DNA of 64,000 nucleotides, taken from Anaerolinea thermolimosa. GTDB taxonomy: Bacteria > Chloroflexota > Anaerolineae > Anaerolineales > Anaerolineaceae. The notes beneath the pieces were generated by a model, which had not been told where the DNA came from, ran no database searches, and saw nothing but the letters and a program-made list of their open reading frames with translations. Both the position numbers and the translations under genes were made by a program. Positions 1 through 8,655 of this stretch are shown here, piece after piece (position 1 is the first letter of the stretch; each line of letters begins with the position of its first letter). The DNA lies in NCBI RefSeq assembly GCF_001050195.2, contig NZ_DF967965.1:3238974-3302973 (forward strand), read 5' to 3'.

Positions 1-1
1 C

Positions 2-1987
2 CCCTGCACACCCCCCGCCTCAGAAGTTATTGCACCCCAGCATGATTGCAATGAAAGAGGCCGCCCCCGCCGTCGACCGTCCAAAGAACAGATCACCGAT
101 ATCCTCAAACACATTCCCGGCATTCACCCGGAGGATTTTCACAAACCCAAACAGCGTTCCGGAAAGAAAGCCAGTGATCTATGCTGTGATTTGCCCACCG
201 CAGATGCCATCTTGCCGCTCATGGTAGAAATTTTCGACCGCTTCCGTGCCGAAGATCGGCCTCGCGCCGGCTTTGAAGAGTATGTATATGCCGGGCTCGG
301 AAAACTCGATTCCCAAAAGCTGGAAGCGCTGGAAGCAGGCTTTGAGGGGTACCGGAATCTATCACCCCGGTTACGGGATTGTCTTTTCTCCGACCATCTG
401 GCCAGGAAAATTCGTGAAGATGGGGTGAGCCCTGCCGAAGTCATCGAGGCTTTCATTCAAGAAGGATTGGCCTACACCGGACAGGTTCTTTTCTCCCATT
501 CCAAAGGAGTAATGGGTCCGGGGCAGGTACGAATGTGGGATGCAGTTCTCCCGCCAACCCCCAACGGCTCTCAACAGCCCCGCATTTTCACCGGCCCCTG
601 GCCGTGGATTACGGCTATTCGCCCGGACATCGGAGATTATAAAGAATACGGGAACAGGGCCAGTTATCAAACCTTATTTTCAACCCCTCCCTACACCTTT
701 CAGCCCTATCAAATCGCCCGAGATTGTCAGGTTTCACAGAACCCCAATAAACCCGGTGAATTAATTGCCCGGTGCGTTCCTCAAACCCCGCCCCCTCCTC
801 CACCAGGGGCCCTGTTTCCCAGCTTCTGTGAAGGGGGCGAAGACTACACCTACAACGGTCAGTGTTTGCAATTTCCGATAGTGGAGCCCGGTGCCACCAT
901 TGGCATTCGGGGGTTTAACTTTATTACAAGTACTGTCAGGGTATGGTTTGAGAACAAAGATACCGGGCTGAAAATATCAGTTGATGGAGCACCAGTTTTT
1001 GGAGATCTGGAAACTCCCGTGAAGGACGAACAGGGACATGTCATTCATGACTGGCGCGTCTCTGATACCGTGGTGGTTACCTTACCCAATGCGCACCCTA
1101 ATCAACCAGGGGCTCCATTACCACCTGGCCTTTATACAGTCACAATCGAGGTGGATAATATACTGTCGGCAGTTTATGCCGGTGGAGTTGCTCCACGCCT
1201 GAAGACCAACGCCCTGATTCTCCAGATCGAACCTGACCCAAATGTCCACTTTCACTTCTGGAGTGAGCAGGGTCATTGTTACGAAGAAACCGATGGGCTG
1301 GGTTCCGATGAGATATGGTTCGATGCCTGGGTAGCCCATCTGATCCCTGCAACCACCCCGACCGGAAAGCACACATTGCAACCAGTGAAACACATCGAGT
1401 TCGACCGCGCCGCATGGGATGATATGGATTCGGGAGAAGATGCCGGAGGATACAGTGCAGACTTTTGGAACGGTTCTTTTAACCGCGGTTTCATGGTTGC
1501 CGGATTGATCGGTTTTGAAGTAGACAGTGAAGCCGCCGCCCGGGACCAGATTCGCGATTTTGGCTCGGCATTTGTCCATTATCTGGAGAGTATCTGGTCA
1601 GGGGCGCTTGCTGCAGAAGGAGCTGCTGCTTCAATTGCTAAAATGATCTCTCTCACCCTGACGCAGGGGTTAATCGCGCTCGCGGTCATTGCGGCGATTC
1701 TTCTGATTGTTGGGCTTGCATGGGCAAGCTGGGCACCAGCTGACCGCATCGCCATGGATCTGATCACCCTCAATGCCCGCGCCGCATGGAATCTTACCAG
1801 CAAGAACGGGCAATTTCCTCCAGTAGAAAGGTATCGGTTCGAGGAAGTGACTACCAGCCACAACCCCAGACCCAAGACCACCGATACACCCTCCTCAGTA
1901 CGTTACGTGACAGAACATCGTTATACCACCCCGGAGGATGGCGAAGATTCAGACTACGGGATCACCTTTTTCCTGACCCGTGGATGA
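2..1987 (+). CDS. Unknown protein with TIG-like domain and one membrane segment (5' partial)
   Basis: I do not recognise a named family. The reading frame is open from base 2, so the gene probably starts left of the window; the first in-window start candidates are a TTG at 191 and an ATG at 221, neither with a good Shine-Dalgarno. Counting from the TTG, residues 1-120 are helical and charged, a proline run (PPPPPP) lies near residue 200, and residues about 220-350 look like a TIG/IPT-type beta sandwich (motifs GATIGIRGFNF and LPPGLYTVTIEVDN). An acidic stretch with GLGSDEIWFDAW and DDMDSGEDAGGYSADFWNG follows. A strongly hydrophobic segment of about 20 residues (LIALAVIAAILLIVGLAWAS) lies near residue 500, followed by about 85 polar residues. 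Inference: a membrane-anchored surface protein. Function unknown. Confidence 0.6.
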   Translation, partial: PCTPPASEVIAPQHDCNERGRPRRRPSKEQITDILKHIPGIHPEDFHKPKQRSGKKASDLCCDLPTADAILPLMVEIFDRFRAEDRPRAGFEEYVYAGLGKLDSQKLEALEAGFEGYRNLSPRLRDCLFSDHLARKIREDGVSPAEVIEAFIQEGLAYTGQVLFSHSKGVMGPGQVRMWDAVLPPTPNGSQQPRIFTGPWPWITAIRPDIGDYKEYGNRASYQTLFSTPPYTFQPYQIARDCQVSQNPNKPGELIARCVPQTPPPPPPGALFPSFCEGGEDYTYNGQCLQFPIVEPGATIGIRGFNFITSTVRVWFENKDTGLKISVDGAPVFGDLETPVKDEQGHVIHDWRVSDTVVVTLPNAHPNQPGAPLPPGLYTVTIEVDNILSAVYAGGVAPRLKTNALILQIEPDPNVHFHFWSEQGHCYEETDGLGSDEIWFDAWVAHLIPATTPTGKHTLQPVKHIEFDRAAWDDMDSGEDAGGYSADFWNGSFNRGFMVAGLIGFEVDSEAAARDQIRDFGSAFVHYLESIWSGALAAEGAAASIAKMISLTLTQGLIALAVIAAILLIVGLAWASWAPADRIAMDLITLNARAAWNLTSKNGQFPPVERYRFEEVTTSHNPRPKTTDTPSSVRYVTEHRYTTPEDGEDSDYGITFFLTRG

Positions 1988-2054
1988 ACGAAGGATAACC
2001 AGGAGAGATGTCATAATCTGAACCATCTCCGTTTCAACGATCAAAACAAGGTCT

Positions 2055-2100
2055 GAGGAAACCAGCCGGACCCTTTAAAGCGAGTCTGGCTGGCTTCCTC
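2055..2100. terminator. Hairpin between convergent genes
   Basis: Arms GAGGAAACCAGCC (2055-2067) and GGCTGGCTTCCTC (2088-2100) pair over 13 positions with one G-T wobble, with a 20-base loop. It sits between the convergent ends of the unknown gene and the GH2 gene. The T-tracts are poor on both strands, so its efficiency as a terminator is uncertain. Confidence 0.5.
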
Positions 2101-2115
2101 ATCATTCTTACCCGA

Positions 2116-4509
2116 TCACTGCGCTTGCAGCCGCAATGTGGTATCTTTCAAACCCTCGGCGCTGGCTTTCAGCACAATCTCCCCGGCCTGGCCGGTGGTG
2201 CGCACCACGGCCATCAGACGGCCCTGGTAAGCCTTACGCTGGTTTCCAACATACGGCTCTTCTGAAACCGGGTTGGCCGAGCCTACAGCGATCAGCTCAC
2301 CTGCTCCCTCAACCTTCAGTGAAACGAGCGTATCGGCATAACGAACCACCGCTCCCTCACGGTCAACAATTTCCACAGTCACGTAGGCCAGGTCACCATA
2401 CTCAGCCCGGAGGGCAGCGCGGTCGGGTGTTGCCCGCAGCGCAAACGGATCGCCGGTGGTCTTCAGGCTGGTTCTGCCCGCCTCCTGGCCATGGCGGTAG
2501 CCTATGACCTCCAAAACACCGGGCTGGTAGGTCACTTCAAAGGCCACTTTGTTCTCACTGGCCGCCCCGGCCGGTTTTCGCCCCACAGAGACGCCATTCA
2601 CCAGCAGTTCCACTTCATCATCCACTGAGTACACATACACCAGCGTTGGCTTACCCTCAGAACCTGGGAAGCTCCAGCTGTCGATCACCGGTTCCCACCC
2701 CCACGGGCTGAAAGTGATCTTTTTCCCAAAATGCCGGGGGTCGAGCACTGCCAGGAAAGGCGCCTGCCGCACCCCCCAGAGGAGATCGCGGAAGTACGAT
2801 TGCGGGCGTTTGAAACCACAGATATCAATATCACCGCAATTGGCCAGATGATAGGGGTAGGGGGCGGCAAAGCCTGCGTCTTCGTCAAAAGACACCCGTC
2901 CAATCCCCGCTTCACCCAGATAATCTACCGCCGTCCAGACGAAATCTCCGATCACGTAGGGCAAACGAAGAGTCGCATCCCAGAAGGCAAACGCGCGGTG
3001 CGGAAAAGTCTCGGTGCCGCAGATCACCCGCCCGGGGAATTTCTGGCCGTCTGACTCGTACCGCCTAACCAGGTAATTGTAACCAACCACGTCCAGAATC
3101 TCATTGAAGGGACGGGTTACCCTTCCCCAGCGGTCTTCCTGCTGGTCGGCTGAACCGGACTCGAGAAGTTCGAAAATATTATTAACCCCACCCTGCGCCA
3201 TCAGAGGGATAAAATCTTCAAAGAGCGCTGGCACTGCCGAGGTGACCGGGCGGGTTGGGTCAAGCGAACGCACAAAATCGGCCTGCTTCTTCGCCCAGGT
3301 ATAACCGTCGGATGCGCCCGTGCGTTCTCCGACCTCATTCCCGATGGACCACATAATCACAGAAGGATGATTGCGGTCGCGTTTTACCATCGACTCGGTA
3401 TCGCGTTGCCACCAGTCCTCAAAATAGAGGTGATAGTCATTCGGGTTCTTCCCCATACGCCAGCAGTCGAAGGTTTCATCAATGACCAGCATCCCCAGCC
3501 GGTCACAGGCATCCAGAAATGCCGGAGCAGGCGGGTTATGGGCACTGCGCACCGCATTGAAGCCCGCGGCTTTCATCAGCTCAATTTTGCGCTCCTCTGC
3601 GCGGTCATAGCTGGCCGCACCCAGCAGCCCGTGATCGTGGTGGACGCAGCCCCCTTTGAGCTTCAGAGGCACACCGTTGAGGCGAAAGCCCTGTTCGGCA
3701 TCTACGGCGATGGAGCGAATGCCAAAGGGGGTACGCTCAACATCCAGCACCTGCCCGTCAGCCAGCACCTCACTCACCAGTGTGTAGAGGGCAGGTTGTT
3801 CCAGCGACCACAACGTTACCTGCCGCACCAGCAGGCTCTGATCGACCTTCACGGTCTGGCTGGCTTCAAGCACCACCGGGCTTTCCACCTGACCCATCAC
3901 CCGCCCCTGAGCATCCAGCACACTGGAGCGCAGGGTTACCCGTTCGGCAAGGGTCGAATAACTGGTAAGCTCCGTGGCCACCTGCACGGTAGAAGCCGCC
4001 GGGTCTGCCACAGGCGTGGTAACAAAGACCCCCCAGGGGGGAATGACCACTTTTCCACCCACCCGCAGCCAGACGTGCCGGTAAATGCCCGTACCGCTAT
4101 ACCAGCGGCTGTTAGGCTGGGCACTGTTATTGGCCACCACCGTGAGGGTATTCTCGCCTTCAAAGATAAGATAGGGGGTAAGGTCCACCACAAAACTGGT
4201 ATATCCATAGGGGTGCAGGGCCACCACGTTCCCGTTGAGGGTGACTTCGGCGTTCATGTACACCCCTTCCAGCTCCAGCTGAACCCGTTTGCCCTTCCAG
4301 TCTTCCGGGGCGGAGAACTTTTTGCGATACGTGACCACACCACTCCAGGCATACCCACCGCCGCTTCCCGTAGGGTAACTGGCGTTTCTGGGCCGCGAGA
4401 TCGAAGCATCGTGCGGTAAGTTCACCGGCTGCCACTGAGCCATCATCGCGGCAAACATTCCGCTCTGGTCGGTAAACTCCCAGCCTGAATCAAAATTCGT
4501 TTTAATCAT
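2116..4509 (-). CDS. Glycoside hydrolase family 2 (beta-galactosidase-like)
   Basis: Cytoplasmic exo-glycosidase of GH2, most like beta-galactosidases; beta-glucuronidase or another specificity cannot be excluded from sequence. Order: sugar-binding jelly roll (residues 1-160, with NSRWYSGTGIYRHVWL), immunoglobulin-like domain, TIM barrel from about 275, then C-terminal beta domains. The acid/base Glu is E392 in SIGNEVGER and the predicted nucleophile is E500 in CGTETFPHR. No signal peptide is seen. The start ATG follows the TetR gene by 14 bases with GAGAGGGAAC as ribosome site, so the two are probably one transcript. A close paralogue lies divergently at 5375-7714; the catalytic barrels share long identical blocks such as NPPAPAFLDACDRLGMLVID. 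Confidence 0.9.
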   Translation of the reverse strand: MIKTNFDSGWEFTDQSGMFAAMMAQWQPVNLPHDASISRPRNASYPTGSGGGYAWSGVVTYRKKFSAPEDWKGKRVQLELEGVYMNAEVTLNGNVVALHPYGYTSFVVDLTPYLIFEGENTLTVVANNSAQPNSRWYSGTGIYRHVWLRVGGKVVIPPWGVFVTTPVADPAASTVQVATELTSYSTLAERVTLRSSVLDAQGRVMGQVESPVVLEASQTVKVDQSLLVRQVTLWSLEQPALYTLVSEVLADGQVLDVERTPFGIRSIAVDAEQGFRLNGVPLKLKGGCVHHDHGLLGAASYDRAEERKIELMKAAGFNAVRSAHNPPAPAFLDACDRLGMLVIDETFDCWRMGKNPNDYHLYFEDWWQRDTESMVKRDRNHPSVIMWSIGNEVGERTGASDGYTWAKKQADFVRSLDPTRPVTSAVPALFEDFIPLMAQGGVNNIFELLESGSADQQEDRWGRVTRPFNEILDVVGYNYLVRRYESDGQKFPGRVICGTETFPHRAFAFWDATLRLPYVIGDFVWTAVDYLGEAGIGRVSFDEDAGFAAPYPYHLANCGDIDICGFKRPQSYFRDLLWGVRQAPFLAVLDPRHFGKKITFSPWGWEPVIDSWSFPGSEGKPTLVYVYSVDDEVELLVNGVSVGRKPAGAASENKVAFEVTYQPGVLEVIGYRHGQEAGRTSLKTTGDPFALRATPDRAALRAEYGDLAYVTVEIVDREGAVVRYADTLVSLKVEGAGELIAVGSANPVSEEPYVGNQRKAYQGRLMAVVRTTGQAGEIVLKASAEGLKDTTLRLQAQ

Positions 4510-4523
4510 GGTTCCCTCTCTTT

Positions 4524-5177
4524 TCAGGTGGATTCTGGTTTTAATCCGCGAATGTAGGTGCGGTAAATTTCCCGGTAGATTTCCAGGGCCTCATGATGGA
4601 ACTCTCCGCGAATGTTCTCTTCCAGCAACGCCAGGCGGCTGATAACGCCGTTGATCAGGTTTTTAATCGCCACGGCGGCCAGTTCGGCATCCAGATCAGG
4701 GCGAACGGAGCCATCGGCCATTCCCTCACGGATCAACTGCGCCTGCAGAGAATACGCTCCCGGCCAGATTTCTTCTACCATCTCCCGCAGACGCACGGCG
4801 TTGCCCTCGCGGGCATAAAGATAGTTAAACTGGGCGATGAAACGCAAATGTTCCGGTGATGTCTCCAACAGCTCCTCGTAAAGGGCGAAGGATCGTTCGA
4901 TTTTTTGCAGGCCGTTCCCCCCGCGTTGTAACACCTCTTTCTCCATCGTCTCCCGCATTTCTCGAACGATCTCCCGGAAGACCGCCCAGGCAATTTCTGG
5001 TTTGCTGGAAAAGTACTCGTACAGAGTCACGCGCGAAAGCCGGGCCTCTTCGGCAATGCCGGCCAGGGTCACCCGATCAATGCCATGCTGGATGAAGAGC
5101 TTCTCAGCCGCGGCGAGGATACGCTTCCGCTGGTTCTCTCGATGACTCTGGTAAATTCGGGGAGATTTGATATTCAT
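4524..5177 (-). CDS. TetR/AcrR family transcriptional regulator
   Basis: A 217-residue repressor-type protein. The N-terminal helix-turn-helix is typical of TetR (RILAAAEKLFIQHGIDRVTL followed by GIAEEARLSRVTLYEYFSSK), and the remaining about 150 residues form an all-helical ligand domain. I start it at the ATG at 5177 rather than the longer TTG at 5204, because a TATAAT box at 5193-5198 lies between the two and the longer start would fall upstream of the transcript. It precedes the GH2 gene on the same strand and faces the second GH2 gene. Inference: it controls these glycosidases in response to a sugar or glycoside, probably repressing itself as well. Confidence 0.85.
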   Translation of the reverse strand: MNIKSPRIYQSHRENQRKRILAAAEKLFIQHGIDRVTLAGIAEEARLSRVTLYEYFSSKPEIAWAVFREIVREMRETMEKEVLQRGGNGLQKIERSFALYEELLETSPEHLRFIAQFNYLYAREGNAVRLREMVEEIWPGAYSLQAQLIREGMADGSVRPDLDAELAAVAIKNLINGVISRLALLEENIRGEFHHEALEIYREIYRTYIRGLKPEST

Positions 5178-5192
5178 GGTGTGGCAAATGCT

Positions 5193-5222
5193 ATTATAAT
5201 TCAAATTACAACATGCAGTAAA
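5193..5222 (-). promoter_or_regulatory. TetR-gene promoter with overlapping palindromic operator candidate
   Basis: On the minus strand TTTACT (5222-5217) and TATAAT (5198-5193) are spaced by 18 bases and point at the TetR ATG. An 18-base inverted repeat (5194-5211: TTATAATT, two bases, AATTACAA; one mismatch between the arms) covers the -10 box and the adjoining spacer. This is the expected place for an autorepressor site. It is also close enough to act on the divergent GH2 gene at 5375, about 165 bases away. Confidence 0.55.
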
Positions 5223-5374
5223 ATTTTTAACAGCGTGTACGTTTTCAGTCCCGTGAAAAAGTAAGCTTCCAGAGACGAAGGGGCTTCAAGGAATACATCC
5301 TCATCCCGTGAACGTCTCCAAAGTCCGCAAAAACAGACTCATTTCCTTCTCATCCCCGCTTTTCAGGAGTTTTT

Positions 5375-7714
5375 ATGATCAGACAATCCTTCAACCACGA
5401 TTGGCGCTTCAAGCTCTACGATGGAAAACCTCTGAGCTGGTGGCGCCAGCCCGATTATTCCACCTGGCGCACCCTCAACCTGCCCCATGACTGGAGCATC
5501 GAGCTCCCGCGCAACCCCGACAGCCTTTCTGGCAGTTCCGGGGGGTACTTCCCTACCGGGCGCGGCTGGTACCGCAAGACCTTTACCCCACCGGAGGAGT
5601 GGCGCGGGAAGAAGGTCTACCTCGAGTTCGAAGGAGTCTACATGAACGCCGAGGTGTGGCTCAATGAGCACTACCTGGGGCGCCATCCTTACGGGTACAC
5701 CAGCTTTTTCATGGAACTTACCGATGCGCTGGAATTTGGCAAAGAAAACGCCCTGCGCGTGCAGGTCGATAACGCCAGCGAGCCCAACAGCCGCTGGTAT
5801 TCAGGCTCGGGCATTTACCGCCCGGTCTGGCTCCTCGTTGCCGATCCAGTGCATGTGGCCCCCTGGGGTGTTTATGTGACCACCCCCCAGGTGACCCCTC
5901 AGGCGGCCTTAGTGCAAATCCACACCCGTGTCCTCAACCAGCGCGAAAGCGATCACACCGTCACTCTGCGCTCCCGCATCCTCTCCCCTTCCGGTGAGCA
6001 GGCCGCCCTCGCCGAGAGCATCACCCCCATTCCGGCCATGGGCGAACACGAATTTTCTCAGACCCTGAAAGTAACCGATCCCCGGCTCTGGTCGCTCGAA
6101 ACTCCCCACCTCTACCAGGTAGAAACCGAGGTGTGGGTCGACGGAACCCGTGTGGATTCGGCAACGACATCTTTTGGCATTCGCAGTATCGAATTTGACC
6201 CCGAAAAAGGCTTCCTGCTCAACGGACAACCCGTACTGCTCAAGGGCGGCTGTGTTCATCACGATAACGGTGTGCTCGGTTCCACTTCTTTTGCCCGCGC
6301 TGAAGAGCGCAAGGTCGAAATTCATAAAGCCAGCGGTTTCAACGCCATTCGCTGCGCCCACAACCCCCCTGCACCGGCTTTTCTGGATGCCTGTGATCGC
6401 CTGGGAATGCTGGTCATCGATGAGGCCTTTGATTGCTGGCGCGAAGGTAAAAACCCCTACGACTACCACGTGGTCTTTGATGACTGGTGGCAGCGCGACC
6501 TCGACAGCATGGTTCTGCGCGACCGCAATCATCCCTCCGTCATCATGTGGTCGATCGGCAACGAGGTTCTCGAACGCGATGGCCGCGGCGGTGGCGCACA
6601 GATTGCCGCCATGCTGGCCAACCGCGTCCGTCAGCTCGACCCCACCCGCCCGGTCACTTCAGCCATTTGCGACATCTGGGGCTCCGACGGGAAGTACACC
6701 TGGGAAAGCACCGACGTGGTCTTCGCCAGCCTGGATGTAGGCGGCTACAACTACCAGTGGAAACAATACCGCCCGGATCATGAACGCCACCCGCGCCGCA
6801 TGATGATTGGCACCGAATCCTTCCCCATGGAAGCCCTGGATAACTGGAATCTGGTCGAGGAAGAAAGCTATGTGCTGGGCGATTTCGTCTGGACGTCGCT
6901 GGATTACCTGGGAGAGGCCGGTATCGGCCGGGTAGAATACGGCGAACCGATCACCTCCTTCCTGCCAGGGTACCCGTGGCATCAGGCTAACTGCGGTGAT
7001 CTCGACCTGTGCGGTTTCAAACGGCCCCAGTCCTACTACCGCGACATCGTCTGGAAGACCGGCACCCGCCTCTATATTGCCGTGCATACCCCCGCCCCCG
7101 AGGGCAAAGAAGCGCACATCTCGCGCTGGGGCTGGCCCGACGTCTGGCCGAACTGGAACTGGCCCGGCCACGAAGGGCAGACCTTGAAGGTGGATGTCTA
7201 CTCGGCCTGCGAACAGGTGGAACTGTTCCTCAACGGACGTTCGCTGGGGGTAAAGCCTTCCAGCAAGGCCGAGCGCTACACGGCCACCTTCGAGGTTCCC
7301 TACGAGCCTGGCCAGCTCAAAGCCGTTGGGCTTGAGGGTGGCAAACCGGTAGCCGAGGCCGTAGTAGAAACCTGCACTGAGGCCGCCGCCCTGCGCCTGA
7401 CCCCCGACCGCTCCACCCTGCGTGCCACTGACGATGACCTGAGCTACGTCACTGTGGAAATTGTGGATGCGGCAGGGCGGGTTCACCCAACCGCTGACCG
7501 TCCGGTGTTCTTCACCGTTCAGGGCGAGGGAGTGCTGGCCGCCGTGGGCAGTGCCAACCCCATCAGCGAAGAGCCCTACCGTGGAAACATGCGTACCCCC
7601 TACCGCGGGCGTGCTCTGGTAGTGGTGCGCACCACTGGCAAACCCGGAGAGATTATCCTGCGCGCCCAGGCCGATGGCCTGACCCCTGCCGAGGTGACTC
7701 TCAGGGCCGGTTAA
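5375..7714 (+). CDS. Glycoside hydrolase family 2 (beta-galactosidase-like), second copy
   Basis: A 779-residue GH2 enzyme, paralogous along its length to the product of 2116-4509. The same layout is seen: N-terminal sugar-binding jelly roll (NSRWYSGSGIYRPVWLL), beta domain, TIM barrel and C-terminal beta domains. Acid/base E397 is in SIGNEVLER and the predicted nucleophile E481 is in IGTESFPME. There is no signal peptide, so a cytoplasmic enzyme acting on imported glycosides is likely. The start has a clear AGGAG five bases upstream of the ATG. It is transcribed away from the TetR gene, and a hairpin after its stop (7731-7756) separates it from the next gene. Exact substrate is unknown. Confidence 0.9.
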   Translation: MIRQSFNHDWRFKLYDGKPLSWWRQPDYSTWRTLNLPHDWSIELPRNPDSLSGSSGGYFPTGRGWYRKTFTPPEEWRGKKVYLEFEGVYMNAEVWLNEHYLGRHPYGYTSFFMELTDALEFGKENALRVQVDNASEPNSRWYSGSGIYRPVWLLVADPVHVAPWGVYVTTPQVTPQAALVQIHTRVLNQRESDHTVTLRSRILSPSGEQAALAESITPIPAMGEHEFSQTLKVTDPRLWSLETPHLYQVETEVWVDGTRVDSATTSFGIRSIEFDPEKGFLLNGQPVLLKGGCVHHDNGVLGSTSFARAEERKVEIHKASGFNAIRCAHNPPAPAFLDACDRLGMLVIDEAFDCWREGKNPYDYHVVFDDWWQRDLDSMVLRDRNHPSVIMWSIGNEVLERDGRGGGAQIAAMLANRVRQLDPTRPVTSAICDIWGSDGKYTWESTDVVFASLDVGGYNYQWKQYRPDHERHPRRMMIGTESFPMEALDNWNLVEEESYVLGDFVWTSLDYLGEAGIGRVEYGEPITSFLPGYPWHQANCGDLDLCGFKRPQSYYRDIVWKTGTRLYIAVHTPAPEGKEAHISRWGWPDVWPNWNWPGHEGQTLKVDVYSACEQVELFLNGRSLGVKPSSKAERYTATFEVPYEPGQLKAVGLEGGKPVAEAVVETCTEAAALRLTPDRSTLRATDDDLSYVTVEIVDAAGRVHPTADRPVFFTVQGEGVLAAVGSANPISEEPYRGNMRTPYRGRALVVVRTTGKPGEIILRAQADGLTPAEVTLRAG

Positions 7715-7730
7715 TGGCATGGTTCTCACG

Positions 7731-7756
7731 CCGGGTGGAGGATACCCTCCGCCCGG
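7731..7756 (+). terminator. Hairpin terminator after the second GH2 gene
   Basis: Arms CCGGGTGGAGG (7731-7741) and CCTCCGCCCGG (7746-7756) with a 4-base loop and one G-T pair, followed by the weak T-tract CTTCTT. It starts 17 bases after the GH2 stop and lies inside the longest possible frame of the next gene, which supports that gene's downstream start. Confidence 0.55.
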
Positions 7757-7776
7757 CTTCTTCAAAGAGGTGCATG

Positions 7777-8655
7777 ATGCGAGTGGGAGTGATTTTTCCG
7801 CAATTCGAGTTTGGAAATGACCCGGCGGCCATCCGCGACTACGCCCAAACCGCTGAGGCTCTGGGCTACACCCACATCGGGGCCGATGACCATGTCATCG
7901 GGCCAAACCCGCAGCGCCCCGGCGGCTGGAACGGCTGGGTTACCTTCCGCACGCCGTTTCACGAACCCTTTGTGCTCTTCAGCTTTATGGCCAGCATCAC
8001 CCGGCATATCGAGTTCGAGACGTGTGTTCTCCTCCTTCCCCAGCGGCAAACTGTGCTGGTAGCCAAACAGGCCGCCACGCTCGACGTGCTCAGCGCCGGG
8101 CGGCTGCGGCTGGGGGTCGGCATCGGGTGGAATATCATCGAATACCTTGCGCTGGGAGCTGACTTTCACACCCGCGGGCGGCGCGTAGACGAGCAAATTA
8201 CCCTCCTGCGCCAGCTCTGGACACAGCCCCTGGTTACCTTTGAAAGCCCCCACCACACCATTCCCGATGCTGGCATCAACCCCCTGCCCGTACAGCGCCC
8301 CATCCCCATCTGGATCGGTGGACAATCTGAAGCGGCCATCCGGCGGGCGGCCCGGCTGGGAGATGGCTGGATGCCACTCTATCCTAACGCCGAAGAGGCC
8401 CGCCCTGGCCTTGAGCTTCTTGACCGTTATCTGGCCGAGGCTGGCCGCAGTCGGGACAATTTCGGGCTGGAGGCCCGCATTCCTTTCGGCGAGGGCAACC
8501 CCACCACCTGGGAGCATCTCATCGAGGGCTGGCAGAAGGCCGGTACCACGCACCTTTCTTTGCTCACCACTTCCTGCGGTTTTACCTCCCCGCAGGAACA
8601 CCTGAACGCCCTGCGGCATTTTGCCTCAGCCATCGGGCTTTCGGCTACAGGTTAA
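7777..8655 (+). CDS. LLM class (luciferase-like) flavin/F420-dependent oxidoreductase
   Basis: A 292-residue protein of the bacterial luciferase fold. It opens with MRVGVIFPQFEFGNDP and GYTHIGADDHV, then has SAGRLRLGVGIGWN and PIPIWIGGQSEAAIRRAARL, the usual landmarks of probable F420- or FMN-dependent members of the LLM class. The frame extends up to an ATG at 7714 overlapping the GH2 stop, but the extra residues are unlike the family and include a hairpin. AGAGG at 7766-7770 serves the adjacent ATGs at 7774 and 7777. The gene ends tail to tail with the MBL-fold gene, the stop codons overlapping. Substrate unknown. Confidence 0.85.
   Translation: MRVGVIFPQFEFGNDPAAIRDYAQTAEALGYTHIGADDHVIGPNPQRPGGWNGWVTFRTPFHEPFVLFSFMASITRHIEFETCVLLLPQRQTVLVAKQAATLDVLSAGRLRLGVGIGWNIIEYLALGADFHTRGRRVDEQITLLRQLWTQPLVTFESPHHTIPDAGINPLPVQRPIPIWIGGQSEAAIRRAARLGDGWMPLYPNAEEARPGLELLDRYLAEAGRSRDNFGLEARIPFGEGNPTTWEHLIEGWQKAGTTHLSLLTTSCGFTSPQEHLNALRHFASAIGLSATG

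Noticed and set aside
3367-4419. 350-codon open frame on the plus strand
   Set aside because: Fully antisense to the GH2 gene, whose catalytic residues and domains are clear. The translation is low-complexity His/Pro/Arg-rich and without recognisable motifs.
5175-5204. Longer TetR start at 5204 (TTG)
   Set aside because: It lies upstream of the best -10 box and adds residues not typical of the family.
6659-7765. 368-codon open frame on the minus strand
   Set aside because: Antisense to the second GH2 gene; it arises from G+C-rich codon bias and has no start signal or family features.
7762-8619. 285-codon open frame on the minus strand
   Set aside because: Antisense to the LLM oxidoreductase gene, which matches its family along its whole length.
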